Numbered from the stretch's first letter, positions 11,364 through 20,218 are shown. The stretch is DNA of 64,000 nt from Gammaproteobacteria bacterium (GCA_013151035.1 JAADJB010000010.1:1-64000), one strand, 5' to 3'. Numbers and translations: made by a program. The notes: a model not told the origin generated them from the letters alone.

Positions 11364-12407
11364 ATGAGAAGTCTATTGAAGAGCGCCCTAGTGGCGTGGG
11401 TGTTTCTGTTTGCCATGAGCTCGGCTCATGCAGATCAGGAATATGGTATTTTTGAACGTATCCTGGCAGCATCCGGTGATTATACCAGCACTGTTGCTGC
11501 TTTTGAAAAAGCTCTAGCGGCATCAAGTCTGACGTTGCATGCTAAACGTGACATCTATGTTCCTGAAGGCAAGCAGAGAGCGAAGATTTACATCGTTACC
11601 TCGCCTGCTTACATGGCAGCGGCAGCGGGTGAAGAAGCGAACACCGCTTCTGCTCAGATCCTGCGTATTGGTATCTACGAATATGGTCCAGGTAAGAAGA
11701 CCTTTATCAATATGGCCAATCCGGTTGCTCATGCCCACGTATTCTATAGTGAAGGTGACAACCTTAACAAGATGTTAGCTGCGGCTAACAAGGTTGCTGC
11801 CGAGATTCGTGCTATTGCTGCACAGGTTCCTGGTACACCGGAACGTAAGCAGTTAGAGCCTATTCGTGAAGTGGATGCGCTGGAAGGCTTCAATGGTGAT
11901 GGCCCTGCCAAGATGATGACTGGTTTCTCTGATTTTGAAGGCAATCAGAACCCAATGGTTGAAGACGAAGAAAACTTTGCTGAAGTTGTGGCCAAGGTTG
12001 AGAAGGCAATCAAGGCAGCGCCTGAGTCAGGTGATGTGGATGAGTCTTCAGGTTGGACATTGTTGACCAAGATTCAGGTTAATCCTAATGCCGTTTATTT
12101 TGGTATTATCAATGATTACACTCAGGATCGTACTCTGCGTATTAACTCTGATTTCCGTAGCGATGGCAAGACTGATGACGCTCCGATTCCTGGTGTTGAT
12201 CACATCACAGCAATGCCTATGGAAGTATTGGTGCTGAATATGGATGGCGAAGTATCCGTTATTCAATATGGTGAGATGTGGCGTATGCAGTTGTATTTTT
12301 GGGATTCAGGTTACTTAGCCTTTACCAAGAATGCAATTATCCCTGCAATTATCGAGAGCGCAATCGAAGAAGCGGTTGGTGAAGATAGTGGTTTGTGGGA
12401 TATGTAA
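11364..12407 (+). CDS. Exported protein of unknown function (possibly DUF302-like N-terminal half)
   Basis: 347 residues with a clear Sec signal peptide (about 1-23, ending SSAHA). The mature protein is acidic and lacks cysteines. Residues about 37-110 (a predicted helix followed by a KIYIVTSPAY strand and an FINMANPVAHAHVF stretch) resemble DUF302-type folds, but this is a weak impression. I do not recognise the C-terminal half. It has a strong GGAGGAG ribosome site about 8 bases before the ATG and a strong intrinsic terminator 40 bases after the stop. It therefore looks like a well-expressed single-gene unit. Codon use resembles the highly expressed rpsB and tsf genes. Function unknown. Confidence 0.8.
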   Translation: MRSLLKSALVAWVFLFAMSSAHADQEYGIFERILAASGDYTSTVAAFEKALAASSLTLHAKRDIYVPEGKQRAKIYIVTSPAYMAAAAGEEANTASAQILRIGIYEYGPGKKTFINMANPVAHAHVFYSEGDNLNKMLAAANKVAAEIRAIAAQVPGTPERKQLEPIREVDALEGFNGDGPAKMMTGFSDFEGNQNPMVEDEENFAEVVAKVEKAIKAAPESGDVDESSGWTLLTKIQVNPNAVYFGIINDYTQDRTLRINSDFRSDGKTDDAPIPGVDHITAMPMEVLVLNMDGEVSVIQYGEMWRMQLYFWDSGYLAFTKNAIIPAIIESAIEEAVGEDSGLWDM

Positions 12408-12445
12408 TGTTGGATAGCAAGGTGTGCTATGCATCTTGATACAGG

Positions 12446-12473
12446 AAACCCCGGCCTTGGTCGGGGTTTTTTT
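12446..12473 (+). terminator. Rho-independent terminator after the exported unknown
   Basis: AAACCCCG, an 8-base loop and CGGGGTTT are followed by a run of T. GC-rich stem plus T-tract is the classic intrinsic terminator, 40 bases after the stop at 12407. Confidence 0.9.
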
Positions 12474-12545
12474 ATGTCTGAAGAAGTAAATCTAAATCCG
12501 AGGCAGGGGTTACTCCTTTTTTCTGGGAACCTTGCTTCCGGTAAA

Positions 12546-12669
12546 GTTCGAGACATGCATCACTCTTCTCTAACAGAGACACGCCGTGAATACATCCGTG
12601 TAGGCTCCATGCCCGCGTCCATGCGGGCAAGGGTCTCTGTTAGAGAAGAGCAATTCCTGTCTCTTGAGT
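12546..12669. repeat. 124-bp palindromic element (copy 1)
   Basis: Long imperfect palindrome. The arms CTCTTCTCTAACAGAGAC and GTCTCTGTTAGAGAAGAG are exactly complementary. Inside are two smaller hairpins, ACACG/CGTGT and GCCCGC/GCGGGC (around GTCCAT). A copy of identical length lies at 59725-59848 and a partial one at 37012-37046. No coding sequence is inside, so it is a small non-autonomous (MITE- or REPIN-like) element or a structured RNA. Confidence 0.9.
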
Positions 12670-12699
12670 TAATTGTGTTGCAATGTGTGGGAATATATA

Positions 12700-12993
12700 A
12701 TGTCTGAATCGACGGCGATTACTATGATCGAGTTATCTCCAACTCAGTCGGTGGTTGATTATAAGGAGGCGATGCAGTTGGCTGCTAATGAGGCTGAGGC
12801 ACGATTGGGTGAATGTATGTTGATATCCTGGTATGACCGGGATCGGGATTTTGAATCACCACAGCATTCATCAGAATGTCATCAGGATAGTGCCATTCCG
12901 GGCTATGTTGATTATGCTATTAGTCATGGTGCTACCTTGAAGATTGATATTGAACAGGGGCGGTTTGTATTTTTTTATATGGATATTGCCTAG
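12700..12993 (+). CDS. Small acidic conserved protein (DUF5619/AF1514-like)
   Basis: 97 residues, cytosolic, no signal peptide. It has an N-terminal helical part (EAMQLAANEAEARLGE), then SWYDRDRDFESPQH, a SECH motif, PGYVDYAISHGATLK and a C-terminal strand. This resembles the small AF1514-type domain of unknown function; I am moderately sure of that link and no role is known. The ATG at 12700 is preferred over the upstream ATG at 12673, which would add only a short poorly conserved tail. The gene is alone, between the 124-bp palindrome and a bidirectional terminator. Confidence 0.75.
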   Translation: MSESTAITMIELSPTQSVVDYKEAMQLAANEAEARLGECMLISWYDRDRDFESPQHSSECHQDSAIPGYVDYAISHGATLKIDIEQGRFVFFYMDIA

Positions 12994-13010
12994 GTTCTCT
13001 GGCGAACTTA

Positions 13011-13050
13011 AATAAAAAGAGGCCAGCAATTATGCGGGCCTCTTTTTATT
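13011..13050. terminator. Bidirectional terminator between the DUF gene and csp
   Basis: AATAAAAAGAGGCC, a 12-base loop, then GGCCTCTTTTTATT. The stem is perfect and flanked by A and T runs, so it can end transcription from both the plus-strand gene (stop 12993) and the minus-strand cold-shock gene (stop 13082). Confidence 0.92.
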
Positions 13051-13081
13051 TGCGAGGTTTCCGTTAGAAAACCCAGACCAC

Positions 13082-13285
13082 TTAACCTTCGGTTATCTTA
13101 CTGGCCTGAAGCCCTTTAGGACCATCTTCAACTTCAAACTGAACCTTTTGCCCTTCAGTTAAAGAGCGGTATCCATCCATTTCAATCGCAGAAAAGTGTG
13201 CAAATACATCTTCTCCACCGTCATCGGGAGCGATGAAACCATAACCTTTGCTATTACTAAACCATTTTACCGTACCAGTGGCCAT
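13082..13285 (-). CDS. Cold-shock domain protein (CspA/CspD family)
   Basis: 67-residue single OB-fold RNA/DNA chaperone of the CspA family. RNP-1 (KGYGFI, about 13-18) and RNP-2 (VFAHFS, about 27-32) are intact. It is divergent to clpS, the position of cspD in E. coli (cspD-clpS-clpA), so CspD is the likely orthologue, though sequence alone does not separate CspD from other Csp proteins. The upstream 5' region (13286-13456) could hold a long leader, as is usual for csp genes. Confidence 0.93.
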   Translation of the reverse strand: MATGTVKWFSNSKGYGFIAPDDGGEDVFAHFSAIEMDGYRSLTEGQKVQFEVEDGPKGLQASKITEG

Positions 13286-13522
13286 ACTTCGTATACCTCT
13301 ATTTCCCCGGGTTATCCCGGCTGTTATATCTTTACTGCCTCCCCCGGATGCCCTTTAACCGAGCGGGTGAAAACAAACCTTAATCAAATCAGATTTGATT
13401 AGTACCTAATTAGAATTCATCTTACAGAGCGAGTCAAGCTATTGGCTATAATTTAGGTGATATTCATGCCCGTGCGGGTTACTATTATGGTTGTTAAGTC
13501 TTTAGTGTGTGGATGTAGGTGT

Positions 13523-13849
13523 ATGAACAGGTTTGAGGATCATTCAGGAGGAGATGAAGGGCTTGCCTTGCAGGAAGCACCGACGACCTTGAAACAACCG
13601 CCGCAGTATCAAGTGCTACTGTTGAATGATGATTACACACCAATGGAATTCGTGGTGGAGATACTGGAGCGTTTCTTTTCCATGAGCAGGGAACAGGCGA
13701 CCCGTGTTATGTTGCAGGTGCATACCGAGGGTAAGGCGGTATGTGGGGTTTTTACTCGGGAGATTGCCGAGACTAAGGTCTCTCGTGTTAATGAATATGC
13801 ACGTGGCTACCAGCATCCATTGTTGTGTAGTATGGATGTTATTGATTGA
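13523..13849 (+). CDS. clpS: ATP-dependent Clp protease adaptor ClpS
   Basis: N-recognin adaptor that delivers proteins with N-terminal Leu, Phe, Tyr or Trp to ClpAP. From the ATG at 13523 it is 108 residues, the family size; the 22 codons upstream are poorly conserved. [10 protein letters not shown] (about 35-44) and the His of [10 protein letters not shown] (H67) form the N-degron pocket. It lies 24 bases before clpA. The enzyme that creates its substrates (Aat) is encoded at 23.6 kb. Confidence 0.96.
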   Translation: MNRFEDHSGGDEGLALQEAPTTLKQPPQYQVLLLNDDYTPMEFVVEILERFFSMSREQATRVMLQVHTEGKAVCGVFTREIAETKVSRVNEYARGYQHPLLCSMDVID

Positions 13850-13873
13850 TGTATGTATGGAGTAATGTGATTC

Positions 13874-16129
13874 ATGTTGAGTAAAGAACTGGAGTTTACC
13901 CTGAACCTGGCATTCAGGAATGCGCGTGAGGATCGTCATGAGTTTATGACGGTTGAACATCTGTTGTTGGCGTTGCTTGATAATCCGGCTGCGGCACAGG
14001 CATTGAGAGCCTGTGGTGCGAATCTTGTGCAACTACGCGATGAGCTGATTCGGTTTCTTGATGAGTCCAGTCCACGTCTGTCATCGGATGATGACCGTGA
14101 AACACAGCCTACGTTGGCCTTTCAACGTGTATTGCAGCGCGCGGTATTTCAGGCGCAGTCCTCGGGTATCAAGGAGGTTAGCGGGGCGAATGTGTTGGTG
14201 GCAGTTTTTAGTGAGCAGGATTCACAATGCACCTATTTTTTGCAGAAACAGAATGTCAGTCGACTGGATATGACGAATTATATCTCACACGGTATTGAAA
14301 AGGATGAGCCGGAACTGAGTGAATCAGTCACACCTGGGACGGGGGTTGAGGCTGCTGAGGATAGTGCCGAACAGGCCTTGCATAACTTTTCCAGAAATCT
14401 GAATATAATGGCAAAAGAGGGTCGGATTGATCCTCTGATTGGTCGGGATCATGAGATTCAGCGCACCATACAAATTCTGTGTCGACGGCGTAAAAATAAT
14501 CCCCTGTATGTTGGTGAGGCGGGTGTTGGTAAGACTGCGCTGGCCGAGGGTCTGGCCAAAATGATTGTCGATGAAGAGGTTCCTGAAGTGTTAAAGGATG
14601 CAGTGATTTATTCATTGGATATGGGCGCACTGGTTGCCGGCACCAAGTATCGGGGTGATTTTGAGAAACGCCTGAAACTGGTGCTGAAGCAGATTCATAA
14701 AGAACCGGGTGCGATACTCTTCATCGATGAGATTCATACTATTATTGGTGCCGGAGCAACCTCGGGTGGGGTGATGGATGCCTCTAACCTGATTAAACCT
14801 GTGCTAGCTTCGGGTGAGTTAAAATGTATCGGTTCGACCACCTATCAGGAATATCGCGGGGTCTTTGAAAAGGATCATGCCCTGGCTCGACGTTTTCAGA
14901 AGATTGATGTCGCCGAACCTAGTGTTGAACAGACGATAAAGATTCTGAAGGGTTTGAAGACGCGTTTTGAGGACCATCATCACATCAAGTATTCGCCTCG
15001 CGCTTTGCGTGTCGCTGCAGAGCTTTCAGAGCGTTATATTACCGACCGTCATTTACCGGATAAGGCCATTGATGTCATTGATGAGGCGGGAGCCAGTCAA
15101 CAGTTATTACCGGCCTCCAAACGTAAAAAAACAGTGGGTGTGGCGGATATTGAACGCATCATATCCAATATTGCCCGTATCCCGGAAAGAAGTGTGTCAT
15201 CCACGGACAAGGACAAGCTACGTACCCTGGAGCGCGATCTTAAATTAACGGTGTTTGGTCAGGAGGAGGCGATTATCTCTCTCGCCTCTGCCATTAAGAT
15301 GTCACGCTCGGGTTTGAGGGATGAACGCAAACCTATTGGTTCATTCCTGTTTGCCGGGCCAACCGGTGTCGGCAAAACCGAGATTACGCGTCAATTGGCA
15401 CTATCATTAGGGATTGAGCTGATTCGATTGGATATGTCCGAGTATATGGAGCGTCACACCGCCTCACGGCTGATTGGTGCGCCCCCCGGCTATGTTGGCT
15501 ACGATCAGGGCGGTTTGTTAACAGAAGAGGTACTCAAGCATCCTCATGCAGTATTGTTGCTGGATGAGATAGAGAAGGCACATGCGGATGTCTTTAATCT
15601 CCTGTTGCAGGTGATGGATAATGGCACCCTGACCGATAGCAATGGTCGTAAGGTTGATTTTAGAAATGTCATCCTGGTCATGACGACTAATGCCGGTGCC
15701 CAGGAAATGGGTCGTGCTTCAATTGGCTTTTCGCAGCAGGATCATTCCTCCGATGGTATGGAGGCCATTAAACGCCTGTTTACTCCTGAGTTCCGTAACC
15801 GACTGGATGCCATTATTCAATTCAATGCGCTCGATTCTTCTGGTATTGCTCAGGTGGTTAACAAGTTTATTGATGAGTTGGAGTTGCAACTACAGGAAAA
15901 ACATGTGGCATTGAAGGTTGATGATGAGGCGCGTCTATGGATTGCCGAGCATGGCTATGATAGCAAAATGGGTGCAAGACCGATGGCGCGTACGATACAG
16001 GAATATATCAAGAAGCCACTGGCGGACGAATTACTATTTGGCGATCTATCCAGTGGTGGCGAGGTTAGTGTGTTTGTGAATGAAGATAAGAAACTGGACT
16101 TTGAGGTGAAGGCTCTGGTCAAAGCCTAA
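13874..16129 (+). CDS. clpA: ATP-dependent Clp protease ATP-binding subunit ClpA
   Basis: Double AAA+ unfoldase that feeds substrates to ClpP. The N-terminal ClpN repeats (about 1-140) are the ClpS docking site. Walker A motifs are GEAGVGKT (about 214) in D1 and GPTGVGKT (about 495) in D2; Walker B FIDEIH and LLDEIEKAH follow them. The ClpP-binding IGFS loop is at about 617-620 ([10 protein letters not shown]). 751 residues, normal length. clpP is not in the window. Co-transcribed with clpS. Confidence 0.97.
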   Translation: MLSKELEFTLNLAFRNAREDRHEFMTVEHLLLALLDNPAAAQALRACGANLVQLRDELIRFLDESSPRLSSDDDRETQPTLAFQRVLQRAVFQAQSSGIKEVSGANVLVAVFSEQDSQCTYFLQKQNVSRLDMTNYISHGIEKDEPELSESVTPGTGVEAAEDSAEQALHNFSRNLNIMAKEGRIDPLIGRDHEIQRTIQILCRRRKNNPLYVGEAGVGKTALAEGLAKMIVDEEVPEVLKDAVIYSLDMGALVAGTKYRGDFEKRLKLVLKQIHKEPGAILFIDEIHTIIGAGATSGGVMDASNLIKPVLASGELKCIGSTTYQEYRGVFEKDHALARRFQKIDVAEPSVEQTIKILKGLKTRFEDHHHIKYSPRALRVAAELSERYITDRHLPDKAIDVIDEAGASQQLLPASKRKKTVGVADIERIISNIARIPERSVSSTDKDKLRTLERDLKLTVFGQEEAIISLASAIKMSRSGLRDERKPIGSFLFAGPTGVGKTEITRQLALSLGIELIRLDMSEYMERHTASRLIGAPPGYVGYDQGGLLTEEVLKHPHAVLLLDEIEKAHADVFNLLLQVMDNGTLTDSNGRKVDFRNVILVMTTNAGAQEMGRASIGFSQQDHSSDGMEAIKRLFTPEFRNRLDAIIQFNALDSSGIAQVVNKFIDELELQLQEKHVALKVDDEARLWIAEHGYDSKMGARPMARTIQEYIKKPLADELLFGDLSSGGEVSVFVNEDKKLDFEVKALVKA

Positions 16130-16160
16130 GGGGTAAATACCGCACGATGCATTTGAGACG

Positions 16161-16182
16161 GTAGGTGCCCGCACTGCGCACC
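16161..16182 (+). repeat. Degenerate GTAG-type REP palindrome
   Basis: GTAGGTGCCCGCACTGCGCA followed by CC. It matches the REP form GTAG + GGTGCGC...GCGCACC seen at 17991 and 18864, with a small insertion in the left arm. It sits between the convergent clpA and infA genes. Confidence 0.6.
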
Positions 16183-16186
16183 ATAA

Positions 16187-16405
16187 TTAACGCTCGCGAT
16201 AAGTAATACGACCCTTGCTCAAATCATAAGGAGTCATCTCTACCGTTACTGTGTCACCGGTCAGGATGCGGATGTAATGCTTTCTCATCTTGCCTGATAT
16301 GTGGGCGGTAACCACATGGTCATTTTCAAGCTTTACGCGAAACATAGTATTGGGTAATGTTTCCATTACGGTTCCACTCATCTCGATCTGATCTTCTTTT
16401 GCCAT
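16187..16405 (-). CDS. infA: Translation initiation factor IF-1
   Basis: 72-residue OB-fold factor that binds the ribosomal A site with IF-2 and IF-3. The sequence [20 protein letters not shown] is the canonical IF-1 start, and [20 protein letters not shown] the canonical end. It converges on clpA, as in E. coli, where infA lies between clpA and aat. Here about 7 kb of other genes separate it from aat. Confidence 0.98.
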   Translation of the reverse strand: MAKEDQIEMSGTVMETLPNTMFRVKLENDHVVTAHISGKMRKHYIRILTGDTVTVEMTPYDLSKGRITYRER

Positions 16406-16596
16406 TGAAACTATCCTGCCTGTAAATAATATCCGGACAATTATACCCTATTTAAGTTCCGTTGTGCGAAACTATTTATCACAATGCAGGGGATGTATAG
16501 TCATCCTCGCGTATGCGGGGAGCTTTATTGACGTTTGCTTAATCGTAACAGTGCAATCAGACCACCAATCCCGCTTTTGGAACCGAAGAGCTATTA

Positions 16597-17196
16597 TCAC
16601 CTTTGGAACATATTACTTTTTCTGGCAAAACCAAACAACACAAGTAAGCCAGACCCCGTAAGGAAAAAGGTTGGCGGGAGTGGAACAGTTGATATTGTTC
16701 CCTGATATTCCCAATTATTAACAAAAGGAGGAAAAGAACCGCTACCACCGTAACCAACGGTAGTACTGATGCCAAAAATGTCATTCAATGGAGTATAATC
16801 AGTTAGAAGCGCAATACCCGGCGTCCAACCAAAAGTAAAATCAGTATCTCTAATCTCAATACCATTTATAGCCAACGAACCTGAAAAAAAACTAATATTT
16901 TCGGCTGGTGAAAACAAGCCAGGAACACTAAAAGCTCCTGCTTGCGGGCTACTGATTTCAAAAAAACTAACTATCGAAGAGTCATAGTTCCCCGACAATA
17001 TATCTGTTTCTGTGGTATCCAGAACAAGACGTCCCTCCCAGTTGGTTATATATTGGAAAGGAAGATTACCGTTCGCAGGCGGCTGCGAAGCACGAGACCA
17101 TGTGCCAGTATAGCTGTATAAAAGAGCGGCACTGGCGGTATTGATAGTAAAAAACATAAGAGCAAGCATTAAAAACATTGATTGAAGTGCTTTCAT
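16597..17196 (-). CDS. PEP-CTERM-like exported protein
   Basis: 199 residues from the ATG at 17196, which has a strong GGGAGG ribosome site; an upstream ATG at 17223 lacks one. There is an N-terminal signal peptide (ending about TASA). The C-terminus is a sorting-type tail: VPLPP, a hydrophobic segment (FLTGSGLLVLFGFA), then basic RKSNMFQR. This is the PEP-CTERM/VPLPA-type signal read by exosortases. The middle is rich in Ser, Gly and aromatic residues, as in secreted surface proteins. No exosortase is in the window. Its role is unknown; surface or biofilm association is typical of the class. Confidence 0.8.
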   Translation of the reverse strand: MKALQSMFLMLALMFFTINTASAALLYSYTGTWSRASQPPANGNLPFQYITNWEGRLVLDTTETDILSGNYDSSIVSFFEISSPQAGAFSVPGLFSPAENISFFSGSLAINGIEIRDTDFTFGWTPGIALLTDYTPLNDIFGISTTVGYGGSGSFPPFVNNWEYQGTISTVPLPPTFFLTGSGLLVLFGFARKSNMFQR

Positions 17197-17602
17197 GAGA
17201 AACCTCCCTAACTTTGAGCACAATTAAAATATCAATTTGCGACTTATATGGCAATATGGAGAGCCACTAACAATTTAGACAAGCAATTTTCAGGCCAACA
17301 TGATGATACTGTGAAATTAGTGGGCGTGGTCTGAAGCAATTAATAGAGGAGCTCTTAAGTGTAAGATTATCCGATGTAATAAAATCCTAGGGCAATAATG
17401 ATATGCTATTTAACTATTTGTTAAACAATTGATTTTTATGTATTTTTCCGAGGGGATGGTGGGCAACTACTTTAATGTAAAAAAAGCCGGCATATTTTTA
17501 TGTGATTAGCTCAGGTAATGCGGGAATTTATGGTGTTTATATAATGTTTACAAGGAGGTACACGCACCTGCGAATACAGAAAAAGTGTAAGGATTAAGGT
17601 AT
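17197..17602. other. AT-rich non-coding stretch upstream of the PEP-CTERM gene
   Basis: About 400 bases with no credible gene. It contains the presumed promoter of the PEP-CTERM gene on the minus strand. I looked for a sigma-54 -24/-12 site, known for some exosortase-linked genes, and did not find a convincing one. Confidence 0.5.
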
Positions 17603-17833
17603 TTAGCTCGCAATGGAATGCTTCAATGGATTCCAGCCGACATGTGGATGTACCACAGTTCGATCCAGTAAAAGATCCATATCCAGATGTTTCAGGATAC
17701 ATGCGATATCCATATTCTGATCAAATGAGTCTTGTAGTTGTTGCAGATGTTGGGGGCTAAGATACAGTGTGTTGGGAAGGAAGCCATGATTCTTTTCAAA
17801 ACTTTGATTTAGATTGTATATGAAACTTAGCAT
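17603..17833 (-). CDS. Small conserved protein of unknown function
   Basis: 76 residues. The open frame extends upstream to 18217, but a strong AAGGAG ribosome site lies just before the ATG at 17833, and the upstream part runs through REP palindromes, so I use 17833. The protein has FEKNHGFLPNTLYLSPQHL, a leucine-rich middle and a C-terminal VHPHVGW. Similar small proteins with an N-terminal FE..HG..PN.LY motif and a late HPHV motif occur in other gammaproteobacteria as I recall them; no function is known to me. Cytosolic, no membrane segment. Confidence 0.65.
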   Translation of the reverse strand: MLSFIYNLNQSFEKNHGFLPNTLYLSPQHLQQLQDSFDQNMDIACILKHLDMDLLLDRTVVHPHVGWNPLKHSIAS

Positions 17834-17940
17834 AATAAACTCCTTGATAAGGCTCGTTGCCTGGGTGCTGAGAAATAGCTTGTTTCCGATACTTGAATAC
17901 GCTAACGACCTTGTTGGATTATTCTTTAATCTTGTTAAAT

Positions 17941-18012
17941 GGTGCGCAGTGCGCACCCTACCGTGATCCGGGCGTGGGTGCATACCCTTCGGTAGGGTGC
18001 GCATTACGCACC
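17941..18012. repeat. Pair of inverted GTAG-type REP palindromes (BIME-like)
   Basis: Two REPs face each other. 17941-17962 is the reverse copy (GGTGCGCAGTGCGCACC then CTACC) and 17991-18012 the forward copy (GGTAGGGTGCGCATTACGCA then CC). Each is a hairpin with GTAG at its foot, the hallmark of REPs handled by RAYT transposases. They lie just upstream of mlaF. Confidence 0.85.
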
Positions 18013-18055
18013 ATTGACATATAATCAAGCGAATAAAATAATTGCAGGATTGGAC

Positions 18056-18862
18056 ATGTCTGAAAACAAGCAAGACACAGTGATTGAAGTTCGTAATCTG
18101 GTGACGCATTACGGCGACAGAGAGATCCTGAGCGGGGTTGATCTGGATATTAATCGTGGTGAGATCCGGGTTATTATGGGCGGTAGTGGTTCGGGTAAAA
18201 CAACATTGTTTCGGCATCTACTCGGTTTAAACAGACCCAGTTCCGGGGTTATTAAACTGTTAGGAAAAGATATTAATGCGATTAAGCGGTCTGAACTTTA
18301 TCAGCTACGCAAGGAACTGGGCGTTGCTTTTCAGAATGGTGCCTTATTAGGTTCCTTATCGGTGGGTGAAAATATCCGCTTGCCATTAAAGCAACATACC
18401 GATCTGGATGACAACATCACGAATATTATGATGCGTCTGAAGCTAGAGTTGGTCAGCCTGTCCGGGTTTGAAGATCTGATGCCTTCAGAACTCTCAGGAG
18501 GTATGTTGAAACGTACGGCGCTGGCACGGGCGGTGATTATGGATCCGCAGTTATTGTTCTTTGACGAACCCTCAGCCGGGCTTGATCCGGTGGTATCAGC
18601 GGAGCTTGATGAGTTGATTCTGCGCCTGCGTGATTCTCTCAATATGACTATTGTGGTGGTGACGCATGAGCTGGATAGCGCATTCAAGATTGCCGACCGC
18701 ATCACGGTTCTTGGTGCAGGTAAGGTGTTGACGACAGGAACTGTCGATGAGGTTAAAAATAGTGACAATGAACATATACAGAATATGCTGAACCGCCGAC
18801 CAGGCGATGATGTGGTGAATGCCGAAGAATACTTACAGCGCCTGACCGGCGGTAAATGCTAA
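18056..18862 (+). CDS. mlaF: Phospholipid ABC transporter ATP-binding protein MlaF
   Basis: Cytosolic ATPase of the MlaFEDB complex of the inner membrane, which moves phospholipids between the inner membrane and periplasmic MlaC. From the ATG at 18056: 268 residues. Walker A GGSGSGKTT (about 44-52), Q-loop (FQNGAL), signature LSGGM, Walker B LLFFDEP and switch His (THE) are all visible. The C-terminal extension after about 245 is the region that in MlaF contacts the partner subunit. Oddly it is on the plus strand, converging on the other mla genes, with REP palindromes at both ends. Confidence 0.93.
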   Translation: MSENKQDTVIEVRNLVTHYGDREILSGVDLDINRGEIRVIMGGSGSGKTTLFRHLLGLNRPSSGVIKLLGKDINAIKRSELYQLRKELGVAFQNGALLGSLSVGENIRLPLKQHTDLDDNITNIMMRLKLELVSLSGFEDLMPSELSGGMLKRTALARAVIMDPQLLFFDEPSAGLDPVVSAELDELILRLRDSLNMTIVVVTHELDSAFKIADRITVLGAGKVLTTGTVDEVKNSDNEHIQNMLNRRPGDDVVNAEEYLQRLTGGKC

Positions 18863-18863
18863 T

Positions 18864-18885
18864 GGTAGGGTGCGTATCACGCACC
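18864..18885 (+). repeat. GTAG-type REP palindrome between mlaF and mlaC
   Basis: GGTAGGGTGCGTATCACGCA followed by CC, same family as 17991-18012. It starts one base after the mlaF stop codon and ends 6 bases before the mlaC stop, filling the convergent gap. Confidence 0.85.
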
Positions 18886-18891
18886 ACATAA

Positions 18892-19491
18892 TCAGGGGTT
18901 TAACTCATTCACCTTATCGCGCATAGTGGCGAGCAGGCCATCAAAACCATTCTTTTTAATCAGTGACTGATAGGTGCTGCGATAGTTACTGATCAAGCTG
19001 ATCTTTTCGATCTCCACATCATAAACCAGCCAGTTTCCATTCTTCTGTATCAATTTATACTTGATTGGAATATCAGCGCTCTTGGTAACGATCATAGTCT
19101 TGATGATGGCCTTTCTGCCCTTGGTCTTACTTTTTAGATAACGGACTTTTTCATCGGTATAGGCCTCAAGCCTGCCGATATAGGTGTTTTGTATCAGCTG
19201 CTGAAATAATTCAGTGAAATCTTTTTTCTGTTGCGGGTTGGCCTTTCTCCAATTGGTTGCCAGGGCGCGTTGTGACATGCCGGTAAAATCAAATGACTGG
19301 CTGATCCTGTCTATGATGACCTTACGTTTTTCCTGCTTGCTGATGGAATCATCTTTAAGGGTGGTGAGAATATGATCAATAGTGCCTCTGACCTGTTCCA
19401 TCGGGGCTGATTCATTTGCCGCAAGAGGGCTGCTAATGCTGGCAATAATCAGGCTCAAAGAAAGTAGTATGTTTTTTAATAATAGAGTCAT
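18892..19491 (-). CDS. mlaC: Periplasmic phospholipid-binding protein MlaC
   Basis: Periplasmic shuttle carrying phospholipids between the outer-membrane MlaA complex and inner-membrane MlaFEDB. Signal peptide at about residues 1-24 (ending SSPLAA). The body matches the Tol-Tol-Ttg2 (MlaC) family: DFTGMSQRALATNWRKANP and the C-terminal NYRSTYQSLI motifs. 199 residues, close to the 211 of E. coli. It starts 3 bases after the end of mlaA and is the last gene of the operon. Confidence 0.95.
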   Translation of the reverse strand: MTLLLKNILLSLSLIIASISSPLAANESAPMEQVRGTIDHILTTLKDDSISKQEKRKVIIDRISQSFDFTGMSQRALATNWRKANPQQKKDFTELFQQLIQNTYIGRLEAYTDEKVRYLKSKTKGRKAIIKTMIVTKSADIPIKYKLIQKNGNWLVYDVEIEKISLISNYRSTYQSLIKKNGFDGLLATMRDKVNELNP

Positions 19492-19494
19492 GTC

Positions 19495-20208
19495 TTACTC
19501 CTCAACCTTGCCCTGGCGATGTTGAGCATAGGCATCACGGATGAATAGATATGGATCCAGTTGTTCCTTTTTAATGGATTCGTAGGTGTCCTTGTCCAGC
19601 GATACTTCATTGATGATGATGCCTGTTTGAGCGATATAATAGTCTCTCTCTGGTGACAACAGGGATAATGGATCCATATAGTAATTAGCAACCAGACCAA
19701 TACTATCCCTAAGGCTGGAAGGGCCAATAAAGGGAATCACTAGATAGAAGCCTTGTCCTACGCCATAATAGCCAAGGGTTTGACCGCTATCCTCATCCTT
19801 CTTGTAGATGTCCATCTCTCTGGCGGGATCAAAAAGCCCGAGGATACCAATGATGCTATTGATGGCAAAACGGCCACCTTCGGTGCCAGCATCACTGAAT
19901 TTCCCCTGTAATAATGAATTAATGAAGCGTATCGGAGTGGTCAGGTTGGAGACGAAATTCTTGAGTGCGATGCGGGCGGGTTCCGGGATATAACGAACGG
20001 CTTTAGCAACAGGTTTCAGTGCGTAGGAATACAGTATGTCATTAAAGCCAAAAAAGGCGCGATTGATCGGCTCCAGAGGGTCGGCGATCTCGATGATCTC
20101 TTCATCATCAAATTCATCATCGAGGATACTTTGTTCCATGTTGGCTGCGAGCGACAGGGCAGGGAAGAGCATAAATAGTGGCAGCAGGATGTGGTATATT
20201 TTTTTCAT
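19495..20208 (-). CDS. mlaA: Outer-membrane lipid asymmetry protein MlaA (VacJ family)
   Basis: VacJ/MlaA protein, which removes mislocalised phospholipids from the outer leaflet of the outer membrane. I chose the ATG at 20208 (AAAGGA ribosome site) over 20232. Core motifs DPLEPINRAFFGFND and GLFDPAREMD are intact. The signal peptide ends ALSLAAN and has no lipobox cysteine, whereas MlaA is normally a lipoprotein. In E. coli mlaA is unlinked; here it sits inside the mla operon between mlaD and mlaC. 237 residues. Confidence 0.94.
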   Translation of the reverse strand: MKKIYHILLPLFMLFPALSLAANMEQSILDDEFDDEEIIEIADPLEPINRAFFGFNDILYSYALKPVAKAVRYIPEPARIALKNFVSNLTTPIRFINSLLQGKFSDAGTEGGRFAINSIIGILGLFDPAREMDIYKKDEDSGQTLGYYGVGQGFYLVIPFIGPSSLRDSIGLVANYYMDPLSLLSPERDYYIAQTGIIINEVSLDKDTYESIKKEQLDPYLFIRDAYAQHRQGKVEE

Positions 20209-20218
20209 GGGATGTCCT

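Noticed and set aside
13457-13522. N-terminal extension of ClpS
   Set aside because: Would add 22 residues not seen in the family; 13523 gives the normal length.
16130-16186. tRNA gene between clpA and infA (serW position in E. coli)
   Set aside because: Only 57 bases holding a REP; no cloverleaf can fit.
17834-18217. Upstream extension of the small unknown gene
   Set aside because: It runs through two REP palindromes and into mlaF; the ATG at 17833 has a strong ribosome site.
18056-18862. Independent ABC importer ATPase
   Set aside because: The sequence is MlaF-like, and all other Mla subunits lie next to it with no second permease, so it belongs to Mla.
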